Source: Haloarcula mannanilytica
Lineage (GTDB): Archaea > Halobacteriota > Halobacteria > Halobacteriales > Haloarculaceae
NCBI RefSeq assembly: GCF_005406125.1
Contig: NZ_BIXZ01000009.1
Span: forward strand, 62,001-126,000
Direction of reading: 5' to 3'
Length of the DNA: 64,000 bases
This document shows, in pieces, positions 55,921 through 62,997 of this stretch. The notes below the pieces were generated by a model, which saw only the letters and a program-made list of their open reading frames with translations, did no database searches and was not told the DNA's origin. Positions within the stretch are counted from its first letter, which is position 1; every line of letters starts with the position of its first letter. Position numbers and translations under genes: made by a program.

Positions 55921-57081
55921 ATGAAAGACCCAGAATCCAGAACCGTGTTCGCCGGCGTCGACGGACGAACCGATACAGAACTACCCGACTGGTACCGCCG
56001 GAAGAAAACGGTCGACGAACCGAAGTCCTTCGCCGAGACGATTCGTGACCTCCCCCAGGCCGTCGAGACGACAGTCGCATACCGGAATCCCTACTCCGAC
56101 GAGTGGGTCGAAACGGATCGCTTCAACGCCTTAGTCGAGCCGACGAGAGCGCGCGACCACGCGACAGACGATGAGCCCGGCGCAGACCCATTATTTCACG
56201 TCCCCACGGACAGTTACGCGATCATCAACCCGGTGGACGTGTACAGGCCCTTGGAAGAGGTCCTTCGCGAGGAGACCATCGACGGGACGCCGCTGGATGA
56301 CGTGATGTTCGGCGAAATCCGGCGCTACCGGGGCGGTGGCGAGGTCCATATGGACGTGATGTTCGACGGCCTCGAAGTCCGGCTTCCCGGCCGGGCGGAC
56401 CCGATCACGATGGCCGTGACCTCCGGCTACGACTTCTTCGGTGAGCACGCAGTCTACGTAGAGGGATTCGCTCAGGACGGGTACTGCTCGAATTCGATGC
56501 GCTCGCTCACCGATAAGGAGGTCATCAAGCACGTCGGGGACGTTCGGGACTTCCGGACCTGGTGGGAAGAGATTCTCGCACAGGTCGAGCTCGTCGCTGA
56601 CGATCTCTTCGAGTTCATCCGAGATGCGCAGGAGATTGATCTCGAGTTCTCCGAGCTCCCGTTCACCGTCACCGAATTTTACAGCCTGCTGGGATTCCCG
56701 GACTATCTCGCAGAGCGTGCTGCCGAGGACGCCGAAGCGAACGCAGCGTCGCCGTTTGCAATCGATATGTGGACGCTGCACTCCGGCGCGACATACGCGC
56801 TCACCCACTTTTTCCAGGGGAAAGAGGGCACGTCCCTCGACCAGTACGTCCGCGTTGCGAACGACATCCTGTTCAACCCGGAGGGCACCATCGAGCGCGT
56901 CGAACGAGCCTACGAGGAGCAGCTGGAGGCGGACGGCGACGACGGGTCGCAGGCGTCGCTCGCCGGCGAGCGGGCGCTCGCGAGCATCGAGCGTGTGAAC
57001 GAAGACCTGCAGGCCAACGTCGAGCAGTTCGAAGCACGTGAAGAGGCGCTTCGCGAGCGGTTCCAGCAGGTGACGAACTAG
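55921..57081 (+). CDS. DUF932-like plasmid/phage protein
   Basis: 386 residues. Sequence order suggests the DUF932 ('phage/plasmid-like TIGR03299') family: VAYRNPYSDEWVETDRFNAL, YAIINPVDVYRPLEEVLREE, GGGEVHMDVMFDGLEVRLPG, then MAVTSGYDFFGEHAVYVEGF and YCSNSMRSL, followed by helical segments and a C-terminal coiled coil (about 345-386). The family is nearly always on mobile elements, function unknown. Ribosome-binding site GAGGAGAC precedes the ATG. PAL copy 3 and GHL copy 12 lie upstream. Confidence 0.7.
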   Translation: MKDPESRTVFAGVDGRTDTELPDWYRRKKTVDEPKSFAETIRDLPQAVETTVAYRNPYSDEWVETDRFNALVEPTRARDHATDDEPGADPLFHVPTDSYAIINPVDVYRPLEEVLREETIDGTPLDDVMFGEIRRYRGGGEVHMDVMFDGLEVRLPGRADPITMAVTSGYDFFGEHAVYVEGFAQDGYCSNSMRSLTDKEVIKHVGDVRDFRTWWEEILAQVELVADDLFEFIRDAQEIDLEFSELPFTVTEFYSLLGFPDYLAERAAEDAEANAASPFAIDMWTLHSGATYALTHFFQGKEGTSLDQYVRVANDILFNPEGTIERVERAYEEQLEADGDDGSQASLAGERALASIERVNEDLQANVEQFEAREEALRERFQQVTN

Positions 57082-57108
57082 CGCAGTCATCCGTTTTCGC
57101 GTTTCCAT

Positions 57109-57240
57109 ATGGCAAACGAAAACGCCCACCAGCAGTGTCCGGTCTGTGATCGCCGAATCGCGAGCGTGACAATCGTCGGGCCGAGTGAAGCAGTGGTCAC
57201 GCCGTGCGGGCATCGTATCGTTCCCCACCGACTCGACTGA
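57109..57240 (+). CDS. 43-residue zinc-finger micropeptide
   Basis: MANENAHQQCPVCDRRIASV then PCGHRIVPHRLD. CxxC plus Cys and two His (CPVCD...CGHRIVPH) fit a single zinc knuckle. Located 27 bp after the DUF932-like gene. Haloarchaea encode many such zinc micropeptides. Confidence 0.6.
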   Translation: MANENAHQQCPVCDRRIASVTIVGPSEAVVTPCGHRIVPHRLD

Positions 57241-57288
57241 AGGCCTGACTCACCGTTGAGCGGACACGGTGGCTACGTCGTCTCTATA

Positions 57289-57330
57289 TTAACCAACGAT
57301 GTGCGGGTTCTGGAGACTAGTGTTGGTTAA
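57289..57330. repeat. Interrupted palindrome PAL copy 4
   Basis: TTAACCAAC (57289-57297) and GTTGGTTAA (57322-57330), 9-bp arms, 24-bp spacer; followed by GHL copy 13. Confidence 0.9.
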
Positions 57331-57348
57331 TAGCGGACTGCGGCTCCG

Positions 57349-57378
57349 TTTATTGCCCCTCAGAGAGGGTGCAGGGCG
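57349..57378 (+). promoter_or_regulatory. GC-hairpin leader element (GHL) copy 13
   Basis: GTTTATTG, stem GCCC (57355-57358) / GGGC (57374-57377), loop with GAGAGGGTGCA. 22 nt before ATG 57401. Confidence 0.55.
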
Positions 57379-57400
57379 GCTGGATTCGCCCTCGCAGCCC

Positions 57401-58408
57401 ATGTTCATGTCGCTCGAAATCAACTCCAGCAGCAGTACTGATCGCGACATCACCGCTGCCAGACAAGCCGACGTCGTGGCGTTCCTCCATCGAGCGCCGT
57501 TCGCTCTGGATGCGTATCGGCTCGGATTCTTGCCTGGGTTCCGAGAAGACTGTGGGTACCAGCAGACCCAGTATCAGGACCTGAACATCCCCGTCGGGAT
57601 GCTCGATAACGACTTTCGGAATCCCGATCTGGATCGGTACGTCGCCCGATTTTTCGAATACGAACCCAAGGTTGGCGTGATCGGAGATGTGTACGAGGGA
57701 GACGACGTCGACGAGTACGTGGCCGCTGCCCGCGAAGTTCAGGCGAGTTATCCCGACGCAGAACTCATCATCGTCCCAAAGTGTCGCGAGGTGATCGACA
57801 CGATCCCGAACGACCTCGTGCTCGGTTACTCGCGGGGGTACGCCGACCGATTGGCGCACGAGTTCTCCGAGCCGACCGACTGGCGTGGCCGTCGTGTTCA
57901 CATCTTGGGGGGCAGCCCACCGAAACAGTGGGACGTCATCCAGCAGTTGACCCGACCGACACTCACGGACGACCCACCGGCCGACATCGTCGGCCTCGAC
58001 TGGAACGGGCTGCATCGCGGCGCGCAGTTCGGGGAGTTCTGGACGGCTGACGGCTGGGATGATAGCGGTCGTGACGCCTCCCACGTCACAGTTCGGAAGA
58101 CAGTCCGACACAGTCTCGCCCGCATCAAGGCCTTCTGGCAGTCTCACGGCGTCTGGCCCGACTCAACGCCACATAGCGACATCCTCGAAATCGAGTACGA
58201 GGGTCCGTCACCGACCAATCTCGATAGCGCTGTGTGTACCGAATGCGAAGCGAACGTCTGGACGACTCGACGCGGTCCCTTCATCGCTGAGTATGATACC
58301 GGCGTGCTCTGTGGCTACTGCAGCTACGAGTGCTACTTCTCACATCGCCATCGGAACAACCTGGAGGAGATCGCCAGCGAGCAGAGCGTGTACATTCCAC
58401 CGGCGTGA
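57401..58408 (+). CDS. DUF6610-like protein with C-terminal zinc ribbon
   Basis: 335 residues from ATG 57401 (MFMSLEINSSSSTDRDITAA); ATG 57407 is equally possible. Barrel-like alternation: PFALDAYRLGFLPGFREDCG, FFEYEPKVGVIGDVYEGDDV, AELIIVPKCREVIDTIPNDL, RVHILGGSPPKQWDVIQQLT and IVGLDWNGLHRGAQFGEFWT resemble the TIM barrel of tRNA-guanine transglycosylases. The C-terminus has a zinc ribbon CTECEANVWTTRRG ... LCGYCSYECYFSH. From memory this is DUF6610. The gene at 40994 may be a distant relative. A nucleobase-related role is inference. Confidence 0.72.
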   Translation: MFMSLEINSSSSTDRDITAARQADVVAFLHRAPFALDAYRLGFLPGFREDCGYQQTQYQDLNIPVGMLDNDFRNPDLDRYVARFFEYEPKVGVIGDVYEGDDVDEYVAAAREVQASYPDAELIIVPKCREVIDTIPNDLVLGYSRGYADRLAHEFSEPTDWRGRRVHILGGSPPKQWDVIQQLTRPTLTDDPPADIVGLDWNGLHRGAQFGEFWTADGWDDSGRDASHVTVRKTVRHSLARIKAFWQSHGVWPDSTPHSDILEIEYEGPSPTNLDSAVCTECEANVWTTRRGPFIAEYDTGVLCGYCSYECYFSHRHRNNLEEIASEQSVYIPPA

Positions 58409-58420
58409 CGCTACGAGTGG

Positions 58421-58448
58421 TTTTTCGCGCCCCGGAGGGGGCGAGGGC
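58421..58448 (+). promoter_or_regulatory. GC-hairpin leader element (GHL) copy 14
   Basis: TTTTTCG then either CGCCCC (58428-58433) / GGGGCG (58438-58443) around GGAG, or GCCC with the outer GGGC (58445-58448). Two exclusive hairpins share the C strand. 35 nt before GTG 58484. Confidence 0.6.
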
Positions 58449-58483
58449 TCGATCCAAAAAGTCCTCCGAGAAGGTGATTTTCC

Positions 58484-58831
58484 GTGAGTCAACAACAGCG
58501 TCCGAACGATGTCTCGATTGACGACATTCCAGTCGACGTATCGAACACCCAATCAGGCGAGGTCGACCCCGCCGAGGTACCCGAGGAGATTCGGTCGATC
58601 ACTCGTGGACTCGCAAGCGAGCAACCGCCGACGAATCCGCTCGTCGTCCTGAAGGCCGCCCGCTGGTGGTATATACATGGTAAGGGCGGGACCGATCCTG
58701 CGTTCCAGTGGGCCATCGAGTGGGCACGACACCTCGCGACGGACACGCCGAGCGATGTCGACCAGTTCGACGCGTTCCTTGAGTACCTCGTCACGGTCGG
58801 CTTCGCTGACGAGAAAGCAGCGCTCCGATAG
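58484..58831 (+). CDS. Small conserved hypothetical protein
   Basis: 115 residues from GTG 58484. Disordered acidic start, then helices EEIRSITRGLASEQPPTNPL, VVLKAARWWYIHGKGGTDPA and FQWAIEWARHLATDTPSDVD, with aromatic-rich WWYIHGKGG. Soluble. No domain recognised. GHL copies lie both before it and after it. Confidence 0.62.
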   Translation: MSQQQRPNDVSIDDIPVDVSNTQSGEVDPAEVPEEIRSITRGLASEQPPTNPLVVLKAARWWYIHGKGGTDPAFQWAIEWARHLATDTPSDVDQFDAFLEYLVTVGFADEKAALR

Positions 58832-58866
58832 CAGCTCCGATCTAAACCCCCCGAAGTCGCGCCGAT

Positions 58867-58897
58867 GTTTATCGTGCGCCCCCGAGGGGTGCGGCGC
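58867..58897 (+). promoter_or_regulatory. GC-hairpin leader element (GHL) copy 15
   Basis: GTTTATCG, outer stem GCGCC (58876-58880) / GGCGC (58893-58897), inner alternative CCCC-ga-GGGG; loop core GAGGGGTGC. 37 nt before ATG 58935. Confidence 0.65.
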
Positions 58898-58934
58898 GTC
58901 CTGACTTCTCGGAGACGTCGTCGTACTCGATGTG

Positions 58935-59873
58935 ATGCAATCCATGATGACAGCCAGTGAGTCGGGGGTCTCGTTCGAGGAGACCGACACCCGACACGAC
59001 AAGATGCACAGTACGATCGAAGACTGGATCGACGATCTCGTCGCAGACGTCGACGAGGCAAAAGCCAGCCAACAGTTCCAGGAGTGGCTCGATGTCCAGT
59101 CCCGATTCCACGACTATTCTCATCGTAACACCCTCCTGATCAAACTCCAGTGTCCCGAGGCGACCCGCGTGGCGGGCTACAATACGTGGAGATCGGAGTT
59201 CGACCGGCACGTCCAAGAGGGCGAACAGGCGATCTGGATCTGGGCACCCATTATTACGAAGCAGTGCCCCGAGTGCGAGAACTCACCGAGCTACCACGAG
59301 CAAAGCGACTGTGACTATGACGAGACATCGCCCGAGGAGTGGTCGAAAGGACTGGTTGGATTCAAACCAACGGCAGTCTTCGACGTGTCTCAAACCGAGG
59401 GCGAACCGCTACCCGAGCTGGAAACCGAGGCAGCTGGTGACGCCGACGACCTGGTGCCAGCGCTCCTCCATGCGGCAACTACTCTCGATATCGACGTCCG
59501 TGTCGTCGACGCTGCCGAGTGGGAGCATGGCGACGCGAAAGGCGTCTGCAAACACCGGACTCTCCACGAGGGCCAGCCCGTCGTCGAAGCGAAAGCCCGC
59601 TCAAATCAGGCCGATCTCGCGGTGACATTGGTTCACGAGTACGCCCACGCGCTGCTTCATTTCGATGGCGACGACGAGCCCGAGCGCGCAAAACGCGAGG
59701 TCGAAGCGGAAGCCGTTGCGTACATCGTCGGGCGGTATTTCAACCTGGATACGAGCGGGTCAGCGTTCTATCTTGCCGCGTGGCAGGACGACGATGCGGA
59801 GAGTATTCAGGAGCGTCTCGGCCGGATCAGTTCGACCGCTCAGGAAATCATCGACACAGTTGTAGAGGGCTGA
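58935..59873 (+). CDS. ArdC-like anti-restriction protein with zinc metallopeptidase domain
   Basis: 312 residues from ATG 58935 (GTG 58932, ATG 58944 and 58947 also possible). N-terminal ArdC/LtrC-type ssDNA-binding region: QFQEWLDVQSRFHDYSHRNT, CPEATRVAGYNTWRSEF and WIWAPIITKQCPECENSPSY, with a Cys-rich insert (ECENS..CDYD) probably binding zinc. The C-terminal half has the gluzincin motif LVHEYAHALLHF (HExxH) followed by EVEAEAVAYIVGRYF, as in M78/ImmA-like peptidases. ArdC proteins protect incoming plasmid DNA from restriction in bacteria; a role during conjugative entry here is inference but fits the window. Confidence 0.82.
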   Translation: MQSMMTASESGVSFEETDTRHDKMHSTIEDWIDDLVADVDEAKASQQFQEWLDVQSRFHDYSHRNTLLIKLQCPEATRVAGYNTWRSEFDRHVQEGEQAIWIWAPIITKQCPECENSPSYHEQSDCDYDETSPEEWSKGLVGFKPTAVFDVSQTEGEPLPELETEAAGDADDLVPALLHAATTLDIDVRVVDAAEWEHGDAKGVCKHRTLHEGQPVVEAKARSNQADLAVTLVHEYAHALLHFDGDDEPERAKREVEAEAVAYIVGRYFNLDTSGSAFYLAAWQDDDAESIQERLGRISSTAQEIIDTVVEG

Positions 59874-59891
59874 ACACCCCCTTCCCGGCTG

Positions 59892-59933
59892 TTAACCAAC
59901 GCCGGAGGGTACTCTGTCGACATTGTTGGTTAA
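59892..59933. repeat. Interrupted palindrome PAL copy 5
   Basis: TTAACCAAC (59892-59900) and GTTGGTTAA (59925-59933), 24-bp spacer. The only copy between convergent genes, so it cannot be a simple promoter element there. Confidence 0.9.
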
Positions 59934-59998
59934 TTCGTTCGGCATCCCGACCCCGTGTGTTTCGATCGGTCCCGAGACATACCCATCGACAGTCGATG

Positions 59999-60694
59999 TT
60001 ATCGTTCAGAATCGATTCGGCGCTGCTGGTCACGAAGGAACTCAACGACGGCATCGATATCCTGTTCGGGAACCGTTTGCTGTTCGAAGACTCCTTTGAA
60101 TGCATCTGCGAAATCCTCCGACGTGAGGCGGTTGAGGACAGTCTCGATGCGACCAGCGAGCTTCTCGGATTCTCCGCGATGCAGATGAGTCGCGATCCGG
60201 TCGAAATCCGCGCCAGCAGCCAGCACCACCAGATCCCGGGAGTCTGCCTTGCGGCCACTGTGAAGTTTCACGGCAAACAGCAACTCCCGTTCCGGAATCC
60301 TGGCTGTTACCGGGCGCCCGGTTCGCAGTTCCTGGGTGACGGAGTGCTGGGTCAGATAGCGATACGACCATTCAGCTTCCGTCTGGCGACAGCCCAACGC
60401 GTCGACCATCGCGTCGAACCGAACCGGATTCCCGATGTCCTTCTCAAACCGGATGGTACGGCCCTCGTAGAGCTCGTTTCGCTCGACATCGGCCGTTTTC
60501 TCGTAGCCGCGGTCGGTGAGAAGGTCCGTGTAGTCGTCGACCGCTTGGGCCGGAATGACGACGTCGACGTCCGTGGTGAAGCGCTGATTGAACGCCGCGA
60601 TCGCCCACCCACCGACGAGGACGTATGGCAGGTCAGCGTCAATGACGGCCTCCAGCGTATCCAGCAGCTCGTCTTCGCGTTCACCGAGACTCAT
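59999..60694 (-). CDS. AbiEii-like nucleotidyltransferase toxin
   Basis: 231 residues. Nucleotidyltransferase core LPYVLVGGWAIAAFNQRFTT followed by DVDVVI: the GG and DxD motifs of the DNA polymerase beta-like fold. Later KLHSGRKADSRDLVVLAAGA is typical of AbiEii/DUF6036-like toxins. Such enzymes add nucleotides to tRNA or modify proteins. Translationally coupled to the wHTH gene upstream (ATGA overlap), matching the antitoxin-toxin order of type IV AbiE systems. Confidence 0.8.
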   Translation of the reverse strand: MSLGEREDELLDTLEAVIDADLPYVLVGGWAIAAFNQRFTTDVDVVIPAQAVDDYTDLLTDRGYEKTADVERNELYEGRTIRFEKDIGNPVRFDAMVDALGCRQTEAEWSYRYLTQHSVTQELRTGRPVTARIPERELLFAVKLHSGRKADSRDLVVLAAGADFDRIATHLHRGESEKLAGRIETVLNRLTSEDFADAFKGVFEQQTVPEQDIDAVVEFLRDQQRRIDSER

Positions 60695-61365
60695 GCGTTC
60701 AAACGCGGATCCTCGTGGGACGCGTCAATATCGCGGTCGTACTCGTCAGCGATCATCTCCAACGCCGGCTCGTAGTTCACCCGGTACTCCAACATGTGCT
60801 CGATTGCATCGTCCAACGGAATGACCGGATTGCCGTCGACCCACTCGCGAGTGATGCCCCCACTCGTCGGGAACAACACGTACGAGACGGTCGCGTCGTA
60901 GTCGCTCGCATCCGGCCGCTCTTCGATCCGGCTCGGAATCCCGAACTCATCAAAGAATGCCGTCCACTGCTCAACATCCCGGTCGGCGACCTGGATGAAG
61001 ATCGGATAATCGTCGTGGCCCCGGGCGATCTGATAGCCGCCGTGGGTCCAGACGTAGACGCCGTCGATTTTCGTGTACGCAAAGGGCATCCCGGCGAAGT
61101 GCGGAATGACGTAGCCGTCGTCGATCGAGGGGGGAACAGCGCGAGAAATAGCGGCGACGAGATCGTAGTAGCGATCCCTGACAGCGTAATTCTCGATGTA
61201 GACGCCGTCCTCACGCCGGATGAAGCCTGCGTCCTCCAACCGCTCGATCCAGTCGTAGACCCAGGAGTAGGAGCCGTCGATCTTCTGGGCGATTCGACGG
61301 ATCGAGTCGCCCGGCCGGGCCGCGACCATGATCTTCGCCGCGGTCTCGTCGACGTACTCCATCAT
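60691..61365 (-). CDS. AbiEi-like winged-helix antitoxin/regulator
   Basis: 224 residues. N-terminal wHTH: DETAAKIMVAARPGDSIRRI, QKIDGSYSWVYDWIERLEDA and GFIRREDGVYIEN. A larger C-terminal domain (HFAGMPFAYTKIDGVYVWTH, YPIFIQVADRDVEQWTAFFD) follows. Precedes the nucleotidyltransferase with a 4-bp overlap, so an antitoxin and autorepressor is likely. The promoter region upstream has a 7-bp inverted repeat at 61419-61436 suited to a dimer of this protein. Confidence 0.75.
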   Translation of the reverse strand: MMEYVDETAAKIMVAARPGDSIRRIAQKIDGSYSWVYDWIERLEDAGFIRREDGVYIENYAVRDRYYDLVAAISRAVPPSIDDGYVIPHFAGMPFAYTKIDGVYVWTHGGYQIARGHDDYPIFIQVADRDVEQWTAFFDEFGIPSRIEERPDASDYDATVSYVLFPTSGGITREWVDGNPVIPLDDAIEHMLEYRVNYEPALEMIADEYDRDIDASHEDPRLNA

Positions 61366-61418
61366 TGCTAGTTATCGGTATCGCATCTAACGGTATTAGT
61401 CTTGTCCCCCGTATTTCC

Positions 61419-61436
61419 TATAGAGTTATCTCTATA
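61419..61436. promoter_or_regulatory. Candidate operator of the AbiE-like operon
   Basis: TATAGAG-ttat-CTCTATA, a perfect inverted repeat in AT-rich DNA 54 bp upstream of the antitoxin start (minus strand), overlapping possible TATA boxes for both directions (ATATATAATTC at 61439-61449). Confidence 0.55.
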
Positions 61437-61496
61437 CAGATATATAATTCTTGGCTCCGGTAGTCCGATCCGGCGCAGCATTCGAGCAGAAATGAA

Positions 61497-61538
61497 TTAA
61501 CCAACAGAGGATACGACTGATCGCTATTTGTTGGTTAA
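61497..61538. repeat. Interrupted palindrome PAL copy 6
   Basis: TTAACCAAC (61497-61505) and GTTGGTTAA (61530-61538), 24-bp spacer; GHL copy 16 begins 3 bp after it. Confidence 0.9.
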
Positions 61539-61541
61539 GTC

Positions 61542-61570
61542 TATCAGCGCCCGCCGAGGGGCGGAGGCGC
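61542..61570 (+). promoter_or_regulatory. GC-hairpin leader element (GHL) copy 16
   Basis: Outer stem GCGCC (61547-61551) / GGCGC (61566-61570); inner alternative CCGCC-gagg-GGCGG. T-tract replaced by TATCA. 19 nt before ATG 61590. Confidence 0.55.
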
Positions 61571-61589
61571 AGTCCCGTCTCCACGAACT

Positions 61590-62408
61590 ATGACCGACCG
61601 ATATCTAACGACCGTTCTCGACGAGGCAGAGCGAGTCGCAGAGCACCACGAGCAGGTCGCCCAATCATCAGACCATCCGGAACACGAGTATCTCCGGTAC
61701 GCCGTCCTTCGGCTGCTCGAAGACGAGGCTGACGACACATCGGTGGAGGTACCGCAGATTGACGGCGTGACTGTCGGCTACGGAGAGGACGACGCGATGT
61801 GCAACAGCTGGGACGACGACGTCGAGTGGTGGGAGACGGTTCCGCCGCAGGAGGCATGTACTCGCTTCCGGGTATTCTACCCCGACGAATACGACGCTGT
61901 TCCGCGAGTCATCGTCGACGTGATGGCAGCACTCGGGGCGTGGCGTGTCTGGATCGGGAGCGCTGCCGCCTGTGGCTCCTACGACCATCGCGAGCGGCGG
62001 GAAGTCCACTATCTGTGGCCGGAGGGGCATCCGGTCGAGGCCCTGGTTGCGAATCGGCTCCAGGATCCCGAAGCTGCGGTTGCCCCAGACGGCGGCCGCT
62101 CCGGCGACGTGCGCGATCGGATGGTCGTCACGGAGCACTCGCCCCAGCACGACGACCTCGAGCCGCGAACCAGCCGTGCCGTCGACGAATCGATGGCCGT
62201 CTCGCTGCTCGAAAAGGGTGGCCTCTATGAGGTCCGATCGGCGTCCGGAAACTGGTATGAAGTCGACGTGATCAGCGAGTCGTGTACGTGTCCAGACTGG
62301 CGGAAGCGTACGCCCGATGGCGGCTGTAAACACCTCCGGCGAGTCGATCAGGAGATCAAGCAGGGGCGGGTCCCACGACCTGATGGGCGTCTCCCCTCGA
62401 ACTCGTAG
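61590..62408 (+). CDS. SWIM zinc-finger protein
   Basis: 272 residues. N-terminal helical region (LTTVLDEAERVAEHHEQVAQ), a middle globular domain (VTVGYGEDDAMCNSWDDDVE, VIVDVMAALGAWRVWIGSAA) and a C-terminal SWIM finger CTCPDWRKRTPDGGCKHLRR (CxC...CxH). SWIM modules bind DNA or proteins and occur in transposases and recombination factors. Haloarchaeal plasmids carry many. A hairpin at 62454-62478 follows its stop. Confidence 0.75.
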   Translation: MTDRYLTTVLDEAERVAEHHEQVAQSSDHPEHEYLRYAVLRLLEDEADDTSVEVPQIDGVTVGYGEDDAMCNSWDDDVEWWETVPPQEACTRFRVFYPDEYDAVPRVIVDVMAALGAWRVWIGSAAACGSYDHRERREVHYLWPEGHPVEALVANRLQDPEAAVAPDGGRSGDVRDRMVVTEHSPQHDDLEPRTSRAVDESMAVSLLEKGGLYEVRSASGNWYEVDVISESCTCPDWRKRTPDGGCKHLRRVDQEIKQGRVPRPDGRLPSNS

Positions 62409-62453
62409 GATCGCCCAGCGTTCGAGATCTCCCGAGGCTACTGTAACATCAGA

Positions 62454-62478
62454 CGAAACTCCTTGATGGAGAGTTTCG
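62454..62478. terminator. Hairpin after SWIM protein gene
   Basis: CGAAACTC-cttgatgga-GAGTTTCG, perfect 8-bp stem 46 nt after the stop; a possible terminator or RNA-processing site, though no T-run follows. Confidence 0.4.
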
Positions 62479-62526
62479 AGTAGTGAGACGGCTGCTGGAG
62501 AACCGGTGAGAACAGTTGGCAGCAAC

Positions 62527-62567
62527 TTAACCAACAAAACTATGCAGTTTGCGCCTGTGTTGGTTAA
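62527..62567. repeat. Interrupted palindrome PAL copy 7
   Basis: TTAACCAAC (62527-62535) and GTTGGTTAA (62559-62567), 23-bp spacer; ends only 13 bp before the next ATG, the closest of all copies to a start. Confidence 0.9.
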
Positions 62568-62580
62568 CACAGATCGGCCC

Positions 62581-62904
62581 ATGTCCTACGAGCCACCGAC
62601 GCCCCCAGCGGACCTCCCCACCGACGTCATCGACACACTCAACGGCTATTCACCCGAGCTGCTCCGAGACGTTGCCCACTATGCCGAGGACCTCGCCGAG
62701 CATCGCGAGCGCGAGGCCCGCCTTGCCGAAGCGGAGGAGGAAGACGAGATCGACGAGCGACCCGATGACCTCCCCGATGATGTCCCGACGAAGGCGACGA
62801 TCACGATCAAGGAGATCAACGACAACCGCTACTACTACTGGCAGTGGCGAGAAGGAGATCGCGTCAAATCAAAGTACAAATCCCCAGTGAATCCGGACGA
62901 GTAG
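62581..62904 (+). CDS. Small acidic protein with basic C-terminus
   Basis: 107 residues from ATG 62581 (MSYEPPTPPADLPTDVIDTL); the frame continues upstream through PAL copy 7, which is why the internal Met is chosen. Helix YSPELLRDVAHYAEDLAEHR, acidic linker, then KATITIKEINDNRYYYWQWR and EGDRVKSKYKSP, reminiscent of small DUF6788-like DNA-binding modules (YYYWQWREGD). Possibly a plasmid regulator acting at the adjacent PAL; inference. Confidence 0.65.
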   Translation: MSYEPPTPPADLPTDVIDTLNGYSPELLRDVAHYAEDLAEHREREARLAEAEEEDEIDERPDDLPDDVPTKATITIKEINDNRYYYWQWREGDRVKSKYKSPVNPDE

Positions 62905-62997
62905 ACGAACTAGTACCTCAGTCGGATGGCCAGCTGTTCGGGGAGACACCCCGTCTGCGAAGTGAAAGACGCAGGGTACGGGAGAAGTCCCGAGTTG

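Noticed and set aside
59519-60775. 418-codon plus-strand open frame
   Set aside because: Runs across the ArdC-like gene end, PAL copy 5 and the antisense of the AbiEii-like gene; no family resemblance.
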